DNA of 64,000 bases from Hygrophila difformis (taxonomy: Eukaryota; Streptophyta; Magnoliopsida; Lamiales; Acanthaceae), in NCBI GenBank assembly GCA_030278955.1, contig JAOANR010000010.1:24954444-25018443 (forward strand). Reading direction: 5' to 3'. How positions within the stretch are numbered: the first letter of the stretch is position 1; the number at the start of each line of letters is the position of its first letter. A program made the position numbers and the translations under genes. A model generated the notes under the pieces. That model was not told the DNA's origin. It worked only from the letters and a program-made list of their open reading frames with translations, and ran no database searches. Of this stretch, positions 21,037 through 34,308 are shown one piece after another.

Positions 21037-23771
21037 TGTAACACCCCGGATTTGATCACCCAGGCCAGGGCATTACCGCCACACCTTCCCAAGCAAGACG
21101 CGAACCATTTCGAGCTCACTTGAGAAGATGCTAAGGCTAAGTTGTACCAATACTTAAAAATAATTTAAAAACCATTCAATAAGTGCCCGAAGGTTTAAAT
21201 CAGAGTTAAGTCTAACATACATAATTTAAAACAGTGCGGAAGCTAAGGGCCAAACACGGCCAAACATGAGTTTGGGATTCGTAAAAGAAAAAAAAACAAG
21301 TGCGACAAGTCTTCGGAAAATTCCCATCCCAAGTGTAAATGCCATGTGCTAATCTTCAACATCTGAAAAAAAATGAGACAACGTATCTATCAGTACAACG
21401 GTACTGAGTAAGTTAATGTATAGCATAACGAATTTAAAAGTTTTTAGAAGAGAGATTTAAAAATAGAATTTGTAATTTAAAAAGGAAGGTCGAGTAAAAA
21501 TAATTCCGGAAGATTCTTACACTTTACCATACGAATAATATATCATTATTCATTTTTTTATCGAGAACAACCATTCTTGGGGAATCAAACCCGCAAGAGC
21601 TCAAACACATTCTTTTACCATTGTTTCCATATGATCGAGGATATCATTGTTTCCAGAACTCAAATACCTTCGTTTACCATTGTTCATTATGATCGAGGAT
21701 ATTATTGTTTCCAGAACTCAAATACCTTCGTTTACCATTGTTCATTATGATCGAGGACATCCGTCCTTGGGGAATCGAATCCGCAAGAACTCAATATACA
21801 TCCTAGGGAATCGAACCCATAGGAGTCAACAATATCCTGGGGAATCGAACCCTGGGGAATCGAACCCGCAGGAATAACATACACCTTGGGGAATCGAACC
21901 CGCAAGGCAAGTGAAAGTAGCGGACCCTATACAGACACACTCCGGAGCCCTAGATAACCCATACGGATACATCTAGGAGTATAGACTCATACAATCACGC
22001 AACATAATTTCCTTGGCGCCGTTTTGGCCACCAAAAAGAGGGGGCGGCCCAACGAGCTCACGCCAAGTGCACTTACCCTCCAAATTGGGCATCTAACTCG
22101 ATCAAAACTCACAAAGTTTCAAAATCCACATTTTTAATCATTATCACTCATATCTACATTTCCAGAATTCATAAGATTCATAAAAGAGTAGCAATCGACT
22201 CAATAACCATCGAAACGTACGAAACCAAATTTTACCGGTAAGACCACACCGTAACAGTTTTCAAAATCGTATTAGGAAATGTAGTAAAACTTCGTGAAAA
22301 ATTCTGAAAATTTTACAGCTGCTAGGAGACATCAAAATAAACGTTTTTCTCAGAAATAGGCCTTAGCAAATTCGGACTCTAAGTCGCTCAAAAAAATCAT
22401 TACAGAAACTTGTTTTCAAAAGAGTGCAAAGATCACTGTTCATCCGACCACAGATTACTTAAAAATCCATAACAATTCGAAGGTTGATCCAAAAATTCTG
22501 AAATTTCACAGGAGTAAACTAGACACATAGATGAACAATTTTCATGAAGAAACTAACCATCAAAAACGTCCATAGCTAGGAGAAATATGAACTACAAAAC
22601 TGAACATGCTAGAAGTTGAAATCTGTCAACATGTGTAACAGAAAATACCAGATCTATTTTCGACGACCAAATCAAGTTCAAAAATTATGAAAATTTACAG
22701 GGATCATCTTCAAAGTGTTAGGAACATTTTTCATTTAGACAGGTTCTTCCAAAAACGAAAGGATCTAGGCGAGAAAAGCACAACAATAAAATCTACTCGG
22801 AAGAAACCCTAAAAGACAGTTTTGACACAAGATGAAAATCGAACTACAACTCAAAGAATACTCAACCAAAAGCTCTAAAATTCGAAATGCACAACACTAA
22901 CTTACTTATGGTTGGATTAGAATCGAAAATCCCTTCTTGATTGCTCCAAAATCGACCGAAACAGTCCCCTCCTTTCCAAGATCTACCGAACGAATCCTAT
23001 TTTGAGAGTTGTTGGAAGAATACTTGGTGTTAGGGCTTGATAATCAAATTCAAGGCAAGGATTTGGGATAGGAACCTTACCAACCTATAGATGGATGGAT
23101 TTGATACTTGAATCTCGACCAAAACTCTGGAACAATGAAGAACCACTCTCAAACTCTCACCAATTCTCACTTGGAGTCTAATTTTCGGATTAGGTGAATG
23201 GGGTTAGTTTTGGGGGTGCTAATGAGTTATTGGGGCTGAGATGAAGCTTCTAGAGGGTGGGTTTATGATCATGGGTAATGAGGTAATGACTTAATGCAGT
23301 CAACCTCGAATTTCCACTCCACCAAACCCCATTCATTCCCCCCATCCATGCTAGGTTCACTTAACCCATTTTTGGTTCATGTACTCCCATTTAACCAACT
23401 TGTAGGGATTGAATGTACTTAAAAATTTATCCAAATGCACCTCAAAGCATCCCTTAATGCCTGAGGATCGGATTTGGATTGATTGGAGTCGTCGCATCTC
23501 GAAAATGGAGCCGAAAACGCGTGCAATGCATGAGAACACCATCCTGCGTTTTCTTCTTCTTTTTTTTTTTTTTTAATATTATGATTTTAAATTCTAAAAA
23601 TCATAATATGGAATTATCCGAGATCGTTGGATAATTCGATAACTCTCTTCGAGTTGCTATCGTCCGAAAATATTTAATTCCGCTCTCTCGGAATTATTTC
23701 GGTTGCGATAGTTAAATCCAATTCTTTAATTTTTGGATTTAATAATCGATGTTGATTTCTCGGGTATTACA
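21037..23771 (-). repeat. 5' LTR of the gag-only element
   Basis: 2735 bp. It is paired with 16432-19212; by eye roughly ten substitutions separate them, plus three indels, so the insertion is recent. Its outer end 'gggtattaca' abuts the ATAAG duplication. Confidence 0.93.
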
Positions 23772-23776
23772 ATAAG

Positions 23777-24311
23777 TATGCACAGTAACATCTTTAATAT
23801 CTCCAAGTTCCATAACAACAACTTACAACAGCAATAGCCCCTATCTACTCTTTTCTTTCTTTTTTTCCTTTTTCTTACTCTCTTCTATTTTTTTTTTTAT
23901 TTTTTTATTTTTATTTTTTTTCTTTTTTTTCTTTTTTCTTTCTTTTTTTTTCTTTTTTCTATTTTATTACGCAAAACATTTTTTTCTCTATACTTTTTTT
24001 TAAATGACACCGGAACCAAGAGGATACTACCGTCCCAACCAAGATATCAATGGATTTGTTTAGGAATCTAGACTATCTCACTACCAAAATATAATAAATG
24101 GAAACTGGAGTTCTATGCAACTGCTACACTCCTTTCAGCATTCACCCTCTAAAGACTCCCCAATAATCATAGTATCCAGCTTTACCCAGATATGTGTTGC
24201 CTTCACGAACCCTCCATTCTTGAACATTCACTTATGTAGAACTCTTACACTGCACCACAGAAATCTCCAAAAGGAAGCCCATCTCAGTGCCACTCTACCA
24301 CTTTCTCTCCA
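23777..24311 (-). other. LINE 3' untranslated segment (inverted) with A-rich tract
   Basis: This lies downstream of the minus-strand RNase H stop and belongs to the inverted LINE part, together with 16275-16431 across the LTR element. 23850-24000 is almost pure pyrimidine on the plus strand, so A/G-rich in LINE sense. The plus-strand LINE has a comparable A-rich tract in its 3' UTR at 57788-57855. No gene. Confidence 0.65.
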
Positions 24312-27300
24312 TCAATACCACTCTTCAACCTTTCCTTCTCCCTTTGCTCCCGACCTAGCCCAAAAATCAGCCAATGAATTTCTCTCCCTAAAGATTTGTT
24401 GAATCCTGACCTGGCCCGCGAATTGGAGAACAGCAGCGATTGGTCCGACAAGTCCATGGAAACGCCATGGCACCTTACCCGGATTGTCCAACCATTTAAC
24501 CACATTGTGCGAGTCGCATTCAAAGACAATCTTTGGTAAAGGGAAGCCTTGATCATGAATAATAGCCCGACATACCCGGCTAATGGCTGTAAATTCTGCT
24601 TCTGACGCATCCGCATAGCCAATGAAATCTGATAAGACGAAAATCACGATCCCCTCATCATCTCGAATGACTCCTCCAATCCCTGCCGGCCCCGGATTAC
24701 CAAATGACGAGCCATCCGAATTTATCTTCCACCAACCCTTTTCCGGTCTAATCCAAGTCAATCCTCTCCGTACCTCCTTGGCCTTCGAACCACCTGTTAG
24801 AGCCACTCCAGTAAGCAAAGCATCGTCTGAACTAATTGGATTAGTGTTGACATTCAACCCTGCTGCTTTCCACCAAGAAATAATTCTCCATTTCAACTCC
24901 TCAGCTACTGCTTCTTTGATGACAGGAAGCCCTTTGAAGATTACCTCATTTCGTTGTTTCCATATCGACCAAATAATAGCCAAACATGTTATACTCCAAC
25001 ACTCCCATCTGCCACTGTGTATGTTACTCCATAACCACCAAGATACAAGGTTAAAAATATTGTCCGGTATTGCCCACTGAACCCCAAACCATGCGACACC
25101 CTGGTACCAAAGGATCTTAGCAAACTCGCATTGACAGAATAGGTGATTTAATGATTCCTCCGTTCCTGGACAGAAACAACATGAGGCATCCGAAATTTGG
25201 TTCATCCCTCTTCTAATTAATTCAACTTTAACAGGGAGTGCGTGGTGGATGGCCTTCCAAGCTAACAATTTAGCCTTCATAGGTGCCTTGATCTTCCAAA
25301 ACCTTATCCACAGCCCTTGATTCTCGTTCGCAACGCTCCCTGCCCCAGACAACCAATAGGATTGCGTAGTAAATCTTCCATGCCCCTCCCCCAACCAATC
25401 CACTCGATCCACCAAGAATCTGCTCGGTTGGGTTTGGTTAAGCACAGACAGGAATTCATTCCATACCTCGTTCTCCCAATCGAACAACGGTCTCCTAAGT
25501 TGAATACTCCATACCCAATTAAAACCAGACCAAGCCCCATACTCCTCAATCATCCCTTCCTTCTTAGTAGCCAAAGAGAATAACCTCGGAAATATTTCCT
25601 TTAGCGGTCTCCCTAACACTACCCAGACGTCTTGCCAAAATTGTACCTTGCTACCGTCCCCCACATGTATTTTGAAGCCACCCCCAACTATGTCAGCGTT
25701 AGTGCACGCCCACGACTTAGTGATGTTGCCCCAGACGGATGCACAGCATTAACTCCAGGGATCAAAGGTGAGAGGCCCCCATAGTATTTTTCATCAACCA
25801 CCTTGTCCAAAGAGAGTTTTTTGAACCAAATCGCCAGCGCCACTTTAACAGTAATGCCTGGTTGAACTTCCGAGAATCCATAATATTCAAGCCCCCCATT
25901 TGCTTGTGCTTGCAGATTTTATCCCATGCGATGGTGTGTAGTTTCCTATCTCCATCCAAATCGTTCCAAAAAAACCTCTCTTTAATCTCTCCAACCTTTC
26001 CGCAACCTCTCTAGGAATCTTAAAGAGGGACATAAAATAGATAGACAACGAGTTGAGAACGGATTTGATAAGACAGATCCTCCCTGCTTGGGATAACAAT
26101 CGACCTTTCCACCCTGACAACCTTTTTTCCACTTTCTCCACCACCGGCCTCCAAATTTCAATACCATTAAGTCTACCCTCGATCGGGATGCCCAAGTATT
26201 TAAATGGCCAATGCCCCACTGCACACCCAAGAATGCCAGCTGCTTCGCTCAACATATCATCGTTCACATTAATGCCGAAAAAATGACTTTTGTTGAAATT
26301 AACTCTCAAGCCAGTAGTCATGGTCAGGCACCAAAGGATTCTTTTAATACACTTCACCTGGTTCAGATCAACCTCACAGAAAATTATAGTGTCGTCGGCA
26401 TATTGTAGATGTGAGATCATCGTGCCATTTCTCCCCGAATCCAGGCCCCTCAGACAGCCCATCTCAATAGCGTTTACCATTAACCTGTTCAAGATCTCAG
26501 TGATCAAGACAAAAAGATAAGAAGAGATCGGATCACCTTGCCTTAGGCCTTTTTGCAACTTGAAAAACTTAGTGGGAGAACCGTTGACAAGAACAGCCGC
26601 CGAGGCTGAGGAGACTATTTCTTTTATCCATCAGGTCCACTTTGATCCGAAACCCATCACTTCCAATAAGTTGAACAAAGCTTCCCAAGATACATTATCG
26701 TACGCCTTTGCGAAGTCTATTTTCACCACAAAAACCCTACGCCCGGCTGAACGCGTGGCCTGAATTACCTCAGATGCAATGAGAACGCCATCCAAGATCT
26801 GCCTCCCTCGAATGAAAGCCATCTGAGAAGGCCCCACTAAACCGTCTAGTACTGTCTGAAGTCTTCTAGCCAACACCTTCGTGACAATTTTATGTAGACT
26901 CCCAATAAGCGAGATTGGCCTAAAATCGCTGAACTCCAGGGGATTCTCTACTTTTGTGTCTAAGGTGATAAAGGAGCCTCCAGCCTCTCTAGGCAACTTA
27001 GCCTCATGATCAAATCTGTCAAAAACCTCCAGTATATCATTCTTGAGCATTCCCCAATATTTTTTGAAAAAGTTAATGTTGAAACCATCAGGACCCGGAG
27101 CTCTATCTCCATCACAACTCCAAATAGCCGACTTTACCTCCTCTTCTGAGAAGCGCCTTTCCAACCAAACCCAATCTTCCACCCCTAACTGCTGCATCCC
27201 CAGACCACCAACCAGGAAGAGATCTTCTGATTTTCTAACAAACAGGTCCTTGAAATACGAATATGCCGCTTCTTTAACCTCTCTAGGATCATCTACAACA

Positions 27301-28463
27301 TTGTTACCCCATTTGATCGTTCCAATGAAACTCTTCCGGCGGTGCAGCGTATTAACAGCATGGAAGAAGCGAGTGTTTTGATCCCCCTCTTTAATCCACC
27401 TCAATCGTGATTTCTGAAACCAGCGTCTCTCTTCAGCCAAGAATAATTGTTTCAATTCCCCTTTCGTTTCCCGCCAAGTATTCCTCATCACACCCCGATC
27501 ATCCTGACTTAGGAAATTATCTTCCAACTCCTTAACTTCTGACATCAATCTTTTGATCCTGTCTTCTAAATTGGAGGCACCATATCCATCCCACTGACGG
27601 ATCCTTTTCTTCACTGCTCTAAGTTTATCAAATAGATTCTTGCCCCGGGAGGACTCTCCTCCACCACCTTCTCCTACCCACGCCTCCCTCACAATCTCTG
27701 CGAAGCCACGCTCATCCATCCAATAATTATAGAATCAAAAGGGTTTAGGGCCCCAATGATTATGCCCAGATTCTAAAATTACTGGATAATGATCCGACAA
27801 AACCGAATCTCCTCTACGTTGCACAAGACCTCTCCCCTCACTAAGCCAATTCGGAGATACAAGAAATCTATCAAGCCTGCTACAAGCATTCCCCCCCCTC
27901 CCTATCCAAGTAAACAAACAGGCATCCAAAGGGAGATCAACCAGGCCCAACTGATTAATAAAGTTCCGGAACTCCCTCATCGAAGCAATATCCTCACTAG
28001 CACCAACCCTTTCTACTTCCGACATTACTGCATTAAAATCCCCGTTGAAACACCACAATTCCCTGTTGGCTGTGTTGCACCTCTGTACCAAGAAATCCCA
28101 AAATTCGGCTCTCTCCCTCCTGTTGTTGGGAGCGTGGACAGAGACTATGTTTACCACTTCATTAAGGCCTCTAATACTACCCTTCAACCAAATGAAATTG
28201 TGCCCTTGATCCACTACATTGAAGCTACAACAGTCAACATCCCAAACCACAAGAAGTCCGCCTGCGTTTCCCACCGAAGGCTGGAAGACAAAACTAAACC
28301 CTTTCGACCCCCAAATTCTACCAACCAACCTATCCTGAATGACACCCATTTTCGTTTCTTGAGTGCAAAGTAGTGTCGGCTTCAACCTTTTGCATAATCT
28401 CATAAGAGCCCTTTTCCTCACCCCACCATTCAAGCCCCGCAGGTTACATGTAATCAAACGCAT
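24312..28463 (-). pseudogene. LINE ORF2: endonuclease, reverse transcriptase, RNase H (broken)
   Basis: ORF2 nicks target DNA and copies element RNA. The APE endonuclease (from 28463) has 'ITCNLRGLNGG', 'QETKM', 'NGDFNAVM', 'SRLDRFLVS' and 'LSDHYPV'. The RT has 'IDFAKAYDNVSW', 'KGLRQGDP' and 'LQYADDTIIF'. A zf-RVT segment ('FWKIKAPMKAKLLAWKAIHH') and an RNase H ('KINSDGSSFGNPGPAGIGG', 'ECDSHNVV', 'RERNSLADFWA') follow. It is inactivated by a TGA near 27735 where Arg is expected, a TGA near 26633 where Ser is expected, a 1-nt loss in a T run near 25965, and a further frameshift between 25762 and 25664. It is closely related to ORF2 at 52217. Confidence 0.93.
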
Positions 28464-28505
28464 AATGGTCTTGAAATCAATCAAATAACAGCCCCCCCCG
28501 GACAC

Positions 28506-28581
28506 CTACACACTCTCGATCACCTTCCTAATCCTCTTCACTGCCTCCACCCGATTCATTTGACATTCCAAACCCATTGCT
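28506..28581 (-). pseudogene. LINE ORF1, C-terminal remnant
   Basis: About 24 codons reading '...AMGLECQMNRVEAVKRIRKV...' and ending in TAG at 28508-28506, just upstream of ORF2. It aligns with the ORF1 end at about 52100-52177 ('MGLGFPKGRAVAVRRVREEI'). It stops at the inversion junction, which is where the LINE was 5'-truncated. Confidence 0.75.
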
Positions 28582-28602
28582 TCAGCAAATGGGTTTGGAA
28601 TG
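28564..28602. repeat. Fold-back palindrome at the LINE inversion junction
   Basis: The left arm 'cattccaaacccattgct' (28564-28581) and the right arm 'agcaaatgggtttggaatg' (28584-28602) are inverted repeats separated by 2 bp, with one indel. The left arm is ORF1 coding sequence; the right arm is an inverted copy of it at the start of the plus-oriented 3' segment. Confidence 0.9.
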
Positions 28603-29078
28603 CCTGTTGATCATAGTTCCTCATTGTTTTTTTGTCAGGCTAAATGGAGATACTTTTTTGAGAAAATTGTTGTTTGATTACCTTTTAGTTGGGTTCCTTT
28701 TCTCCCTATTACTGGCCATCCTAATCCAGACCTATAGTCTGTCCGCGTTTTATTGCTTTTCCTGGTACCTTTCTTTTCGATGCATTTGGAGTTGAATTTA
28801 TATGCATGGGAGATGTGATGATGTAGCAAGTTTTAGGGATTCCCACATTGACCCGTCACTGGAAGATCTATACCAGATTGGGGAGATTGAAGAAGGGCTA
28901 ATGGGCTTGGTTTTATGGCACGGATGCGGATGATGTCCACTGGTTTGTCTCATGCTGTTGACATTGTTTTTTGGGAAGGTTGATGCTACTTCTCGTTGCT
29001 GGGGTTTGGGGTTTAGTTCCGAAGGAATGGCTAAATCCAAGATTGAAATATGTAATTGATCATTTTAGGCATTTAGCA
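28603..29078 (+). other. LINE 3' UTR segment (plus orientation)
   Basis: Non-coding. Around 28800 it shares short words with the 3' UTR of the plus-strand LINE near 58200 ('gggagatgtg', 'gtagcaagttt'). It is interrupted by the LTR complex at 29079 and resumes at 42961. The last five bases (TAGCA, 29074-29078) are the left target duplication of that complex. Confidence 0.65.
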
Positions 29079-32000
29079 TGTGATACCCATAAAATATTAA
29101 TAAGGGTTATAATAATAGATACATAAATATATTAATATTAATATTTAGAGTAATAATGGTAATAGTATTAGTACTTGTGTCCAATTCATAGAAAATATGG
29201 ATGTAGCCAGTTAGAATAATTAGTATAATTTATTCATATAAAATGAATACTTGGTTCTCCTTAAACAACTTAATTAGAATATATGCATAGAATAATTGGG
29301 AAAAAAAAAAGGGAAAAGGGATACGGATGTGTATCCAATTCAAATTAAAAAGGGATGGCGGGGAAGTTGGATATGAGATGAGATTTTGGGGCCTCAAATC
29401 CAAATAACTAGATATGGTATGAGATTAATAAATAGCCTCAATAAACCCTAGATTGGCATCATAATTCTTTTGAAGTTGTGCCGCCTCTCAATTCAACCTC
29501 TTCCAGAACTCTTCTAGATCGTGTTGTCCAGTAGCAATCCTTTCTTTCCCTTTTGCTGAATTGTGGCTGTAAGTTAACCTCATTTTCCTATTTTCTGTAG
29601 TCAATTTTCTGCGTCAATTCCTTCACTTGTAGCCTATCTGCAAGCCTGCATCTAGGATAGATTGCCTTTACAGAAACCTTGGAGACGTTGTATGTTTTTT
29701 TTTTTTTACACACGGTATTATTTAAATAATTGTCAAGTGTTGTGTTGCTCAACGACAAAAGGGATGCATGACTGTTAATTCTAAAATTATTTGAGTTGTG
29801 CTATAACTAGAGGCCCCGTACATATTTTTTATGCCTGCAAAAATATATTTTCATCCTATCTATACACCACGCGCAGGAGTCAATGGAGTCAAGTATTGTA
29901 GGCGATTGTGTCATAGTTTAGTTGAGTATGTGGAGTTATCTTTATTATATAAGCCTGTAGGAATTAGCCATCTATTAGATCATGGTGTTTCATTGAAATT
30001 CTGAAAGTTGTCTCGGCAAGGGCCTAGTATTTTAATTCCTGGAGTGGTGCTTCAATCATGAATATTTTATCCGGCAAATTATCCTAACCTGGTGATCAGT
30101 AGTGGATTTACTTGAATTGCATAATTTTTTTGTGATGAGTCGTACCTGATCATTCCAGTTGGTTAGCAAAGTAGTTTTGGGAATGTATTATCACGTAGGA
30201 AGAATTTGGAATGTGTTTATATAGCGGTGTGACTGGACTAGTATTGACGAGTAGATGCTTATGTGCGGATTATGCGGATTATGTGGATTATGCGGTTGAG
30301 GGGTAGGACCGTGACGGGTCTGCAGCGACGAAACTCACCCCCTCTGTCACAAAGCGGATTATGCGGTTGAGGGGCAGGACCGTGACGGGTCTGCAGCGAC
30401 GAAACTTGTAATACCCGAGAATTTTCCAACATAAAATAAGACAATAATTAAATAAATAAATAATAAATAAAATAAATACTATAAATAAATAAACAAATCC
30501 AGCAAATAAAAGAAATAAATAAAGATAAGGAAATGAGAAATGAGGTTTTTACTTAAAAAGAAATTAAAGGAATTTAATTAAATAAAAGGATGGATAAATG
30601 GTACACCAAAACCCGACACTAATGAACTCGAGTATTCGAGTCCAAAACACCCAATTAGACTGAGAATAAAATTAGAGAGAAAGTATGAACCCGAATATAC
30701 CCCGGAAATCGGAATTCGGGAGCATAGAGGGATAAAAACCCGAAAGAGAGGCGGAAAAGCATGACGGATCGCACGACCCGCCCGGACCGAAGTCCAGGCG
30801 AAGTCGGCGCGGTGGCCGCGCGGTGAAGTGGCTTTAGCGCGCCACGACCGCGCCACCCCACAGATTCGTTTGTTGCGTGAATCTCTCGCCCGAACGCGGA
30901 TTTTTCGACTTTCGGTTGAACATCTCTCGACTCCAGACTTGTAGGTCGGTTGTGGACGCCCTAGGGATTTAGAATTCTATAAATAAGCCCCTTGGGAGCC
31001 CCAAACAAGTTTACAAAACCCTACAATCTTCTATACGTTCGGAACCCTAAATTCGGAGTCGACGGAAAGCACCAAACGGAGGCAGCAGCTTTGGACGAAA
31101 ATCCAAGCATCTCCAAACATTGTGGTAAGCTCTAGTTCAATAAATCTTTTCACGTTTCAATCCGAAAACGGATTCTAACTTCGGTTCTTTTCTTTCTACA
31201 CCCCGTATCGAATCTAGATCGTAGAACCCGACGAACGGAGAGGAGAAACGGTGATCTGGAAGCCACGCCTCCGAACTAGACATCCCCGACGTTCATAGAC
31301 GCTGTAAGTTAACCTTACATGGTTTTGGGAGATTTTAAAACATTCGAAACCTAAAAGATTCAACAAGAACCATAAATCTGTCCACTTTTGTTTTTCTACC
31401 GACGCAACAGATTTGATGAATTTTTCCGACCCTTAAAACGAACTCAAACGGAAAAACTTAAAACATGAAAAACGTTCCTAAGACTTAGACCTAGCTACTG
31501 TAAAAATTTGGGAATTTTTGGAGTTGATTTGATATGTGAAAACCCGTTGAAACCGAACTGTTTGATTCTAGATCTCGAAATCTTGGACAGAACTTAGGAA
31601 TGATCTTGATCACGTTTTTGACATAGGATCTAGGCTGTTTTAGATCTTTGGCCAAACATGAAAGTTGTAGGTAAATGTCTTAAGATGATCCCTGTCAAAT
31701 TTCATTAAATTTGGAGTTGAATTGATATGGTAGAATTTGAAATCTTTAAACTGTGACATGTTAAACTCCGATAGAATTCTTCTTATGTGAAAATTGGCGA
31801 TTTTGACCTACTTAGGTATCTCGGATTGAAAAAGTTAAAACACGAAAGTTGTAGATCTTGATGTTTCCGAGTCAGATATGAAATTTTGGAATTTTTGGAA
31901 TTAAATCTGATTTTATACGAATTTTGGAGTAAACTGTGATTTACTGAAACGAAATCTTGAAATCTTGTTGAAACATGGAATTAACCTTTAGGGTTGAAAC

Positions 32001-33554
32001 GAATTGAGATATTATTTCTAAATAAATACAATGGAAGGCAGATTTTAAAAACTAAATCCCCTTACAAACTTGATAAATTAAAATTAGGGGTGAGTGCTCT
32101 GCAGGGTGCCCCCTAACGATTCACTTCGTGCCGTAATGGACGATGGTGACCCCGCGCGCTAAATTTGAGATATGGATTGCCTAAACGGCGAAACTTAGAG
32201 CCTACACTCTCGTGAATATCCGTATGGGTTTCCCGAGGCTCCGGAGTGGTACTGGGTATGGCTGATACGGTTGCGGCCGCCGGGCTACCGGCTAAACTTG
32301 TTGACATCGCGATTTTATCGTGAAACTTTGAAATACCAAATCGGGAATGTAATGGGGATTCTAAATTAAATTAAATTAGATTAAATTATGTTGATGTCCA
32401 ATTTAAATTATTTAAATGCTTTATTTAAATTATGGCTTTTGTGATTAAACCATGTGATATGTGTTATTAAATAAAGCCTGAGATAAATTATGCTATTGGA
32501 TATGGATTAGATGAAACTAAATATTATGATATTATCATGCTTTTGTTAAATTATTTAATTAATGGCTTTTAAACCCTACGATCATGCATGTGTTAACTTA
32601 CTCAACAATTTTGCTGACCAAAACCATTTTTATTCCTTTCTTTACAGAATATATGGAATGAGCATGTGTGAGCACGAATCATGCATGGGATTTTGGGGAA
32701 CACTTATTTTGCTTTTAAATTTCGTACTTAGACTATATTATGAACGGGCCTGTTTAACCCGTGTTTTGGCCATGTCGGCCCTTTTTATATTTTCCGCTGC
32801 GATACTGTACTAAACTAAATATTTCCGCTGCGCTATGCGATTATTATTTTCGAATTATATTGTATGGGCTATTTTGAATGCTTTAAATGTTTTAAATACT
32901 GCAATACCTAGCCTTGCATCTCTTTAGTAAGCTCGGGGAAACCGTGTCTTACTAGGGAGATGTGGCGGTGACATCCCGACCTGGGTGACCAAAAACCGGG
33001 GTGTTACAAAACTCGCCCCCTCTGTCACAAATTAATGAAATCTAGGTTGACGAACCTTTGAATATGCGGTATTGTGGGTCTAAACCCCTAACCTCGCCTG
33101 CGGGTCTAGGTTAGGGCACCGGTGCTGTAGGTTTAGACAAATTTTGCGGATTATGCGGTAAAAAGTGTCCTCGTCAATATTAATTCACCATCACTACTAT
33201 TTTTGCGGTTGTGTCATTCTTTGGTGTTGTCCTTATGGAACTGTGGTTTAACTTACCAGTTTATACTGAGTTGTGTGTGTGTTTTTCTTTTTTCTCTTTT
33301 TCAGGATTTGGAAGTTAGTAGAGATGAGCACGTGCACGCATTGGGATGGGATTTCAAATTTTATCTTTAGCTAATAAAAATCATCTTTAAATTTATGATG
33401 TCTTTTGTACAATTACTTTTGAAAATATTATGGATTATGTTTTCTTATTAGAACCTTAGCATCTCTTGGTTGATTCATGCTTTATAGTATTTTATCCAAG
33501 AGATGTGGCGGTAGCATCCCCTTTATTTTGGTGTTTTAAATTGGGGGTGTTACA
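29079..33554 (+). repeat. LTR-A, containing a solo LTR
   Basis: It starts TGTGATACCCATAAAATA and ends GGGGGTGTTACA. With the solo LTR (30407-33008) and its duplication removed it is about 1869 bp. It has tandem copies (70-bp period) of a GC-rich unit starting 'ggattatgcggttgagggg' just before the insertion. Confidence 0.9.
30407..33008 (+). repeat. Solo LTR inserted in LTR-A
   Basis: 2602 bp from TGTAATACCCGAG to GGGGTGTTACA, flanked by AAACT at 30402-30406 and 33009-33013. The other LTR copies show the uninterrupted sequence 'gacgaaactcgccccc' at this point. A TATA box (TATAAATA, 30978-30985) fits plus-strand transcription. A solo LTR is normally left when recombination between two LTRs removes the body. 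Its 3' end matches those at 13516 and (reverse) 58999. Confidence 0.93.
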
Positions 33555-34308
33555 AAGTGGTATCTGAGCGGTTCGATTCTTTCGGACCAATATTTTTAAG
33601 AGTGTATAAATATTTTTAGTTTTTTTTCTTTCTAAAAGTTATGTATTAAATTTTTAAGTCTATAAAAATATTATAATTTCTAAACTCATCATAGTATTAT
33701 TATTATTTTTCTAAAAGTCCATGGAAGTTCTCTTTTGCATAAAAATATTTTAAAATCATGCATTAAATTATTTTTTAAACTTGGGGTATGGGCCATATGC
33801 ATACATTATTTGATTAGATGTTTAAATCCCGTTATTAGAATTTTTAATAGTTTCGTTCTATAAATTCTATTGCTTGATTCCGCATTTAACCTCTCTGCTT
33901 CGTGTTTCCGAACCTAGATTATCCCTTAGCTATGAACTAAGTCTTCTAAGTTAGCAAATTTTGTCTTCATTGAGTTCTTATTCATGACTTAGTTTTGCGC
34001 TTAGTGACTCAATGGTTACCTTATTCCTTGTTGCGGACTTATCCCTCTTTCTTTAGGAGCTAGCTGCTAAGATACCCGCATCTCCCCCAAAATCATCATG
34101 AGGTAGTTATGTGGATATAACTATAATCCTAAGCGGGGGAGGTTGTAACAATCCTATGAGCACCCACTTTACTATAATTCAAGATACCACACTATCTTTG
34201 TATCGTGCTTTCCCAAAAGTCACATTTCTTTGAACACTTACATGAAATGCTCTATCCTAAGACTTTAAGCGACTTCGAGGACGAAGTCGATTTTTAAGGA
34301 GGGTAGAT
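33555..34308 (+). other. Internal region A of the LTR complex
   Basis: 754 bp with no ORF. The primer site at 33558-33569 reads TGGTATCTGAGC, with one mismatch to the standard site. Near the right end a perfect hairpin GACTTCG/CGAAGTC with loop AGGA is followed by a stop and a PPT 'aaggagggtaga' next to LTR-B. An internal PPT-like 'cctaagcgggggaggt' then 'tgtaacaat' lies at about 34128-34150. Confidence 0.85.

Larger units (their letters stand above)
16432..23771 (-). mobile_element. Gag-only Ty3/gypsy-like LTR retrotransposon, structurally complete
   Basis: The element runs on the minus strand: 5' LTR (23771-21037), primer site (21033-21022), gag (20564-19407), polypurine tract (19230-19213), 3' LTR (19212-16432). 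Exact 5-bp target duplications ATAAG lie at 16427-16431 and 23772-23776. The 1.8-kb internal region has no protease, RT, RNase H or integrase, so movement would need an autonomous relative. A remnant reading 'NFEDEVDF' then stop just before the PPT resembles the end of a chromovirus Pol, which suggests pol was lost by internal deletion. Confidence 0.92.
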
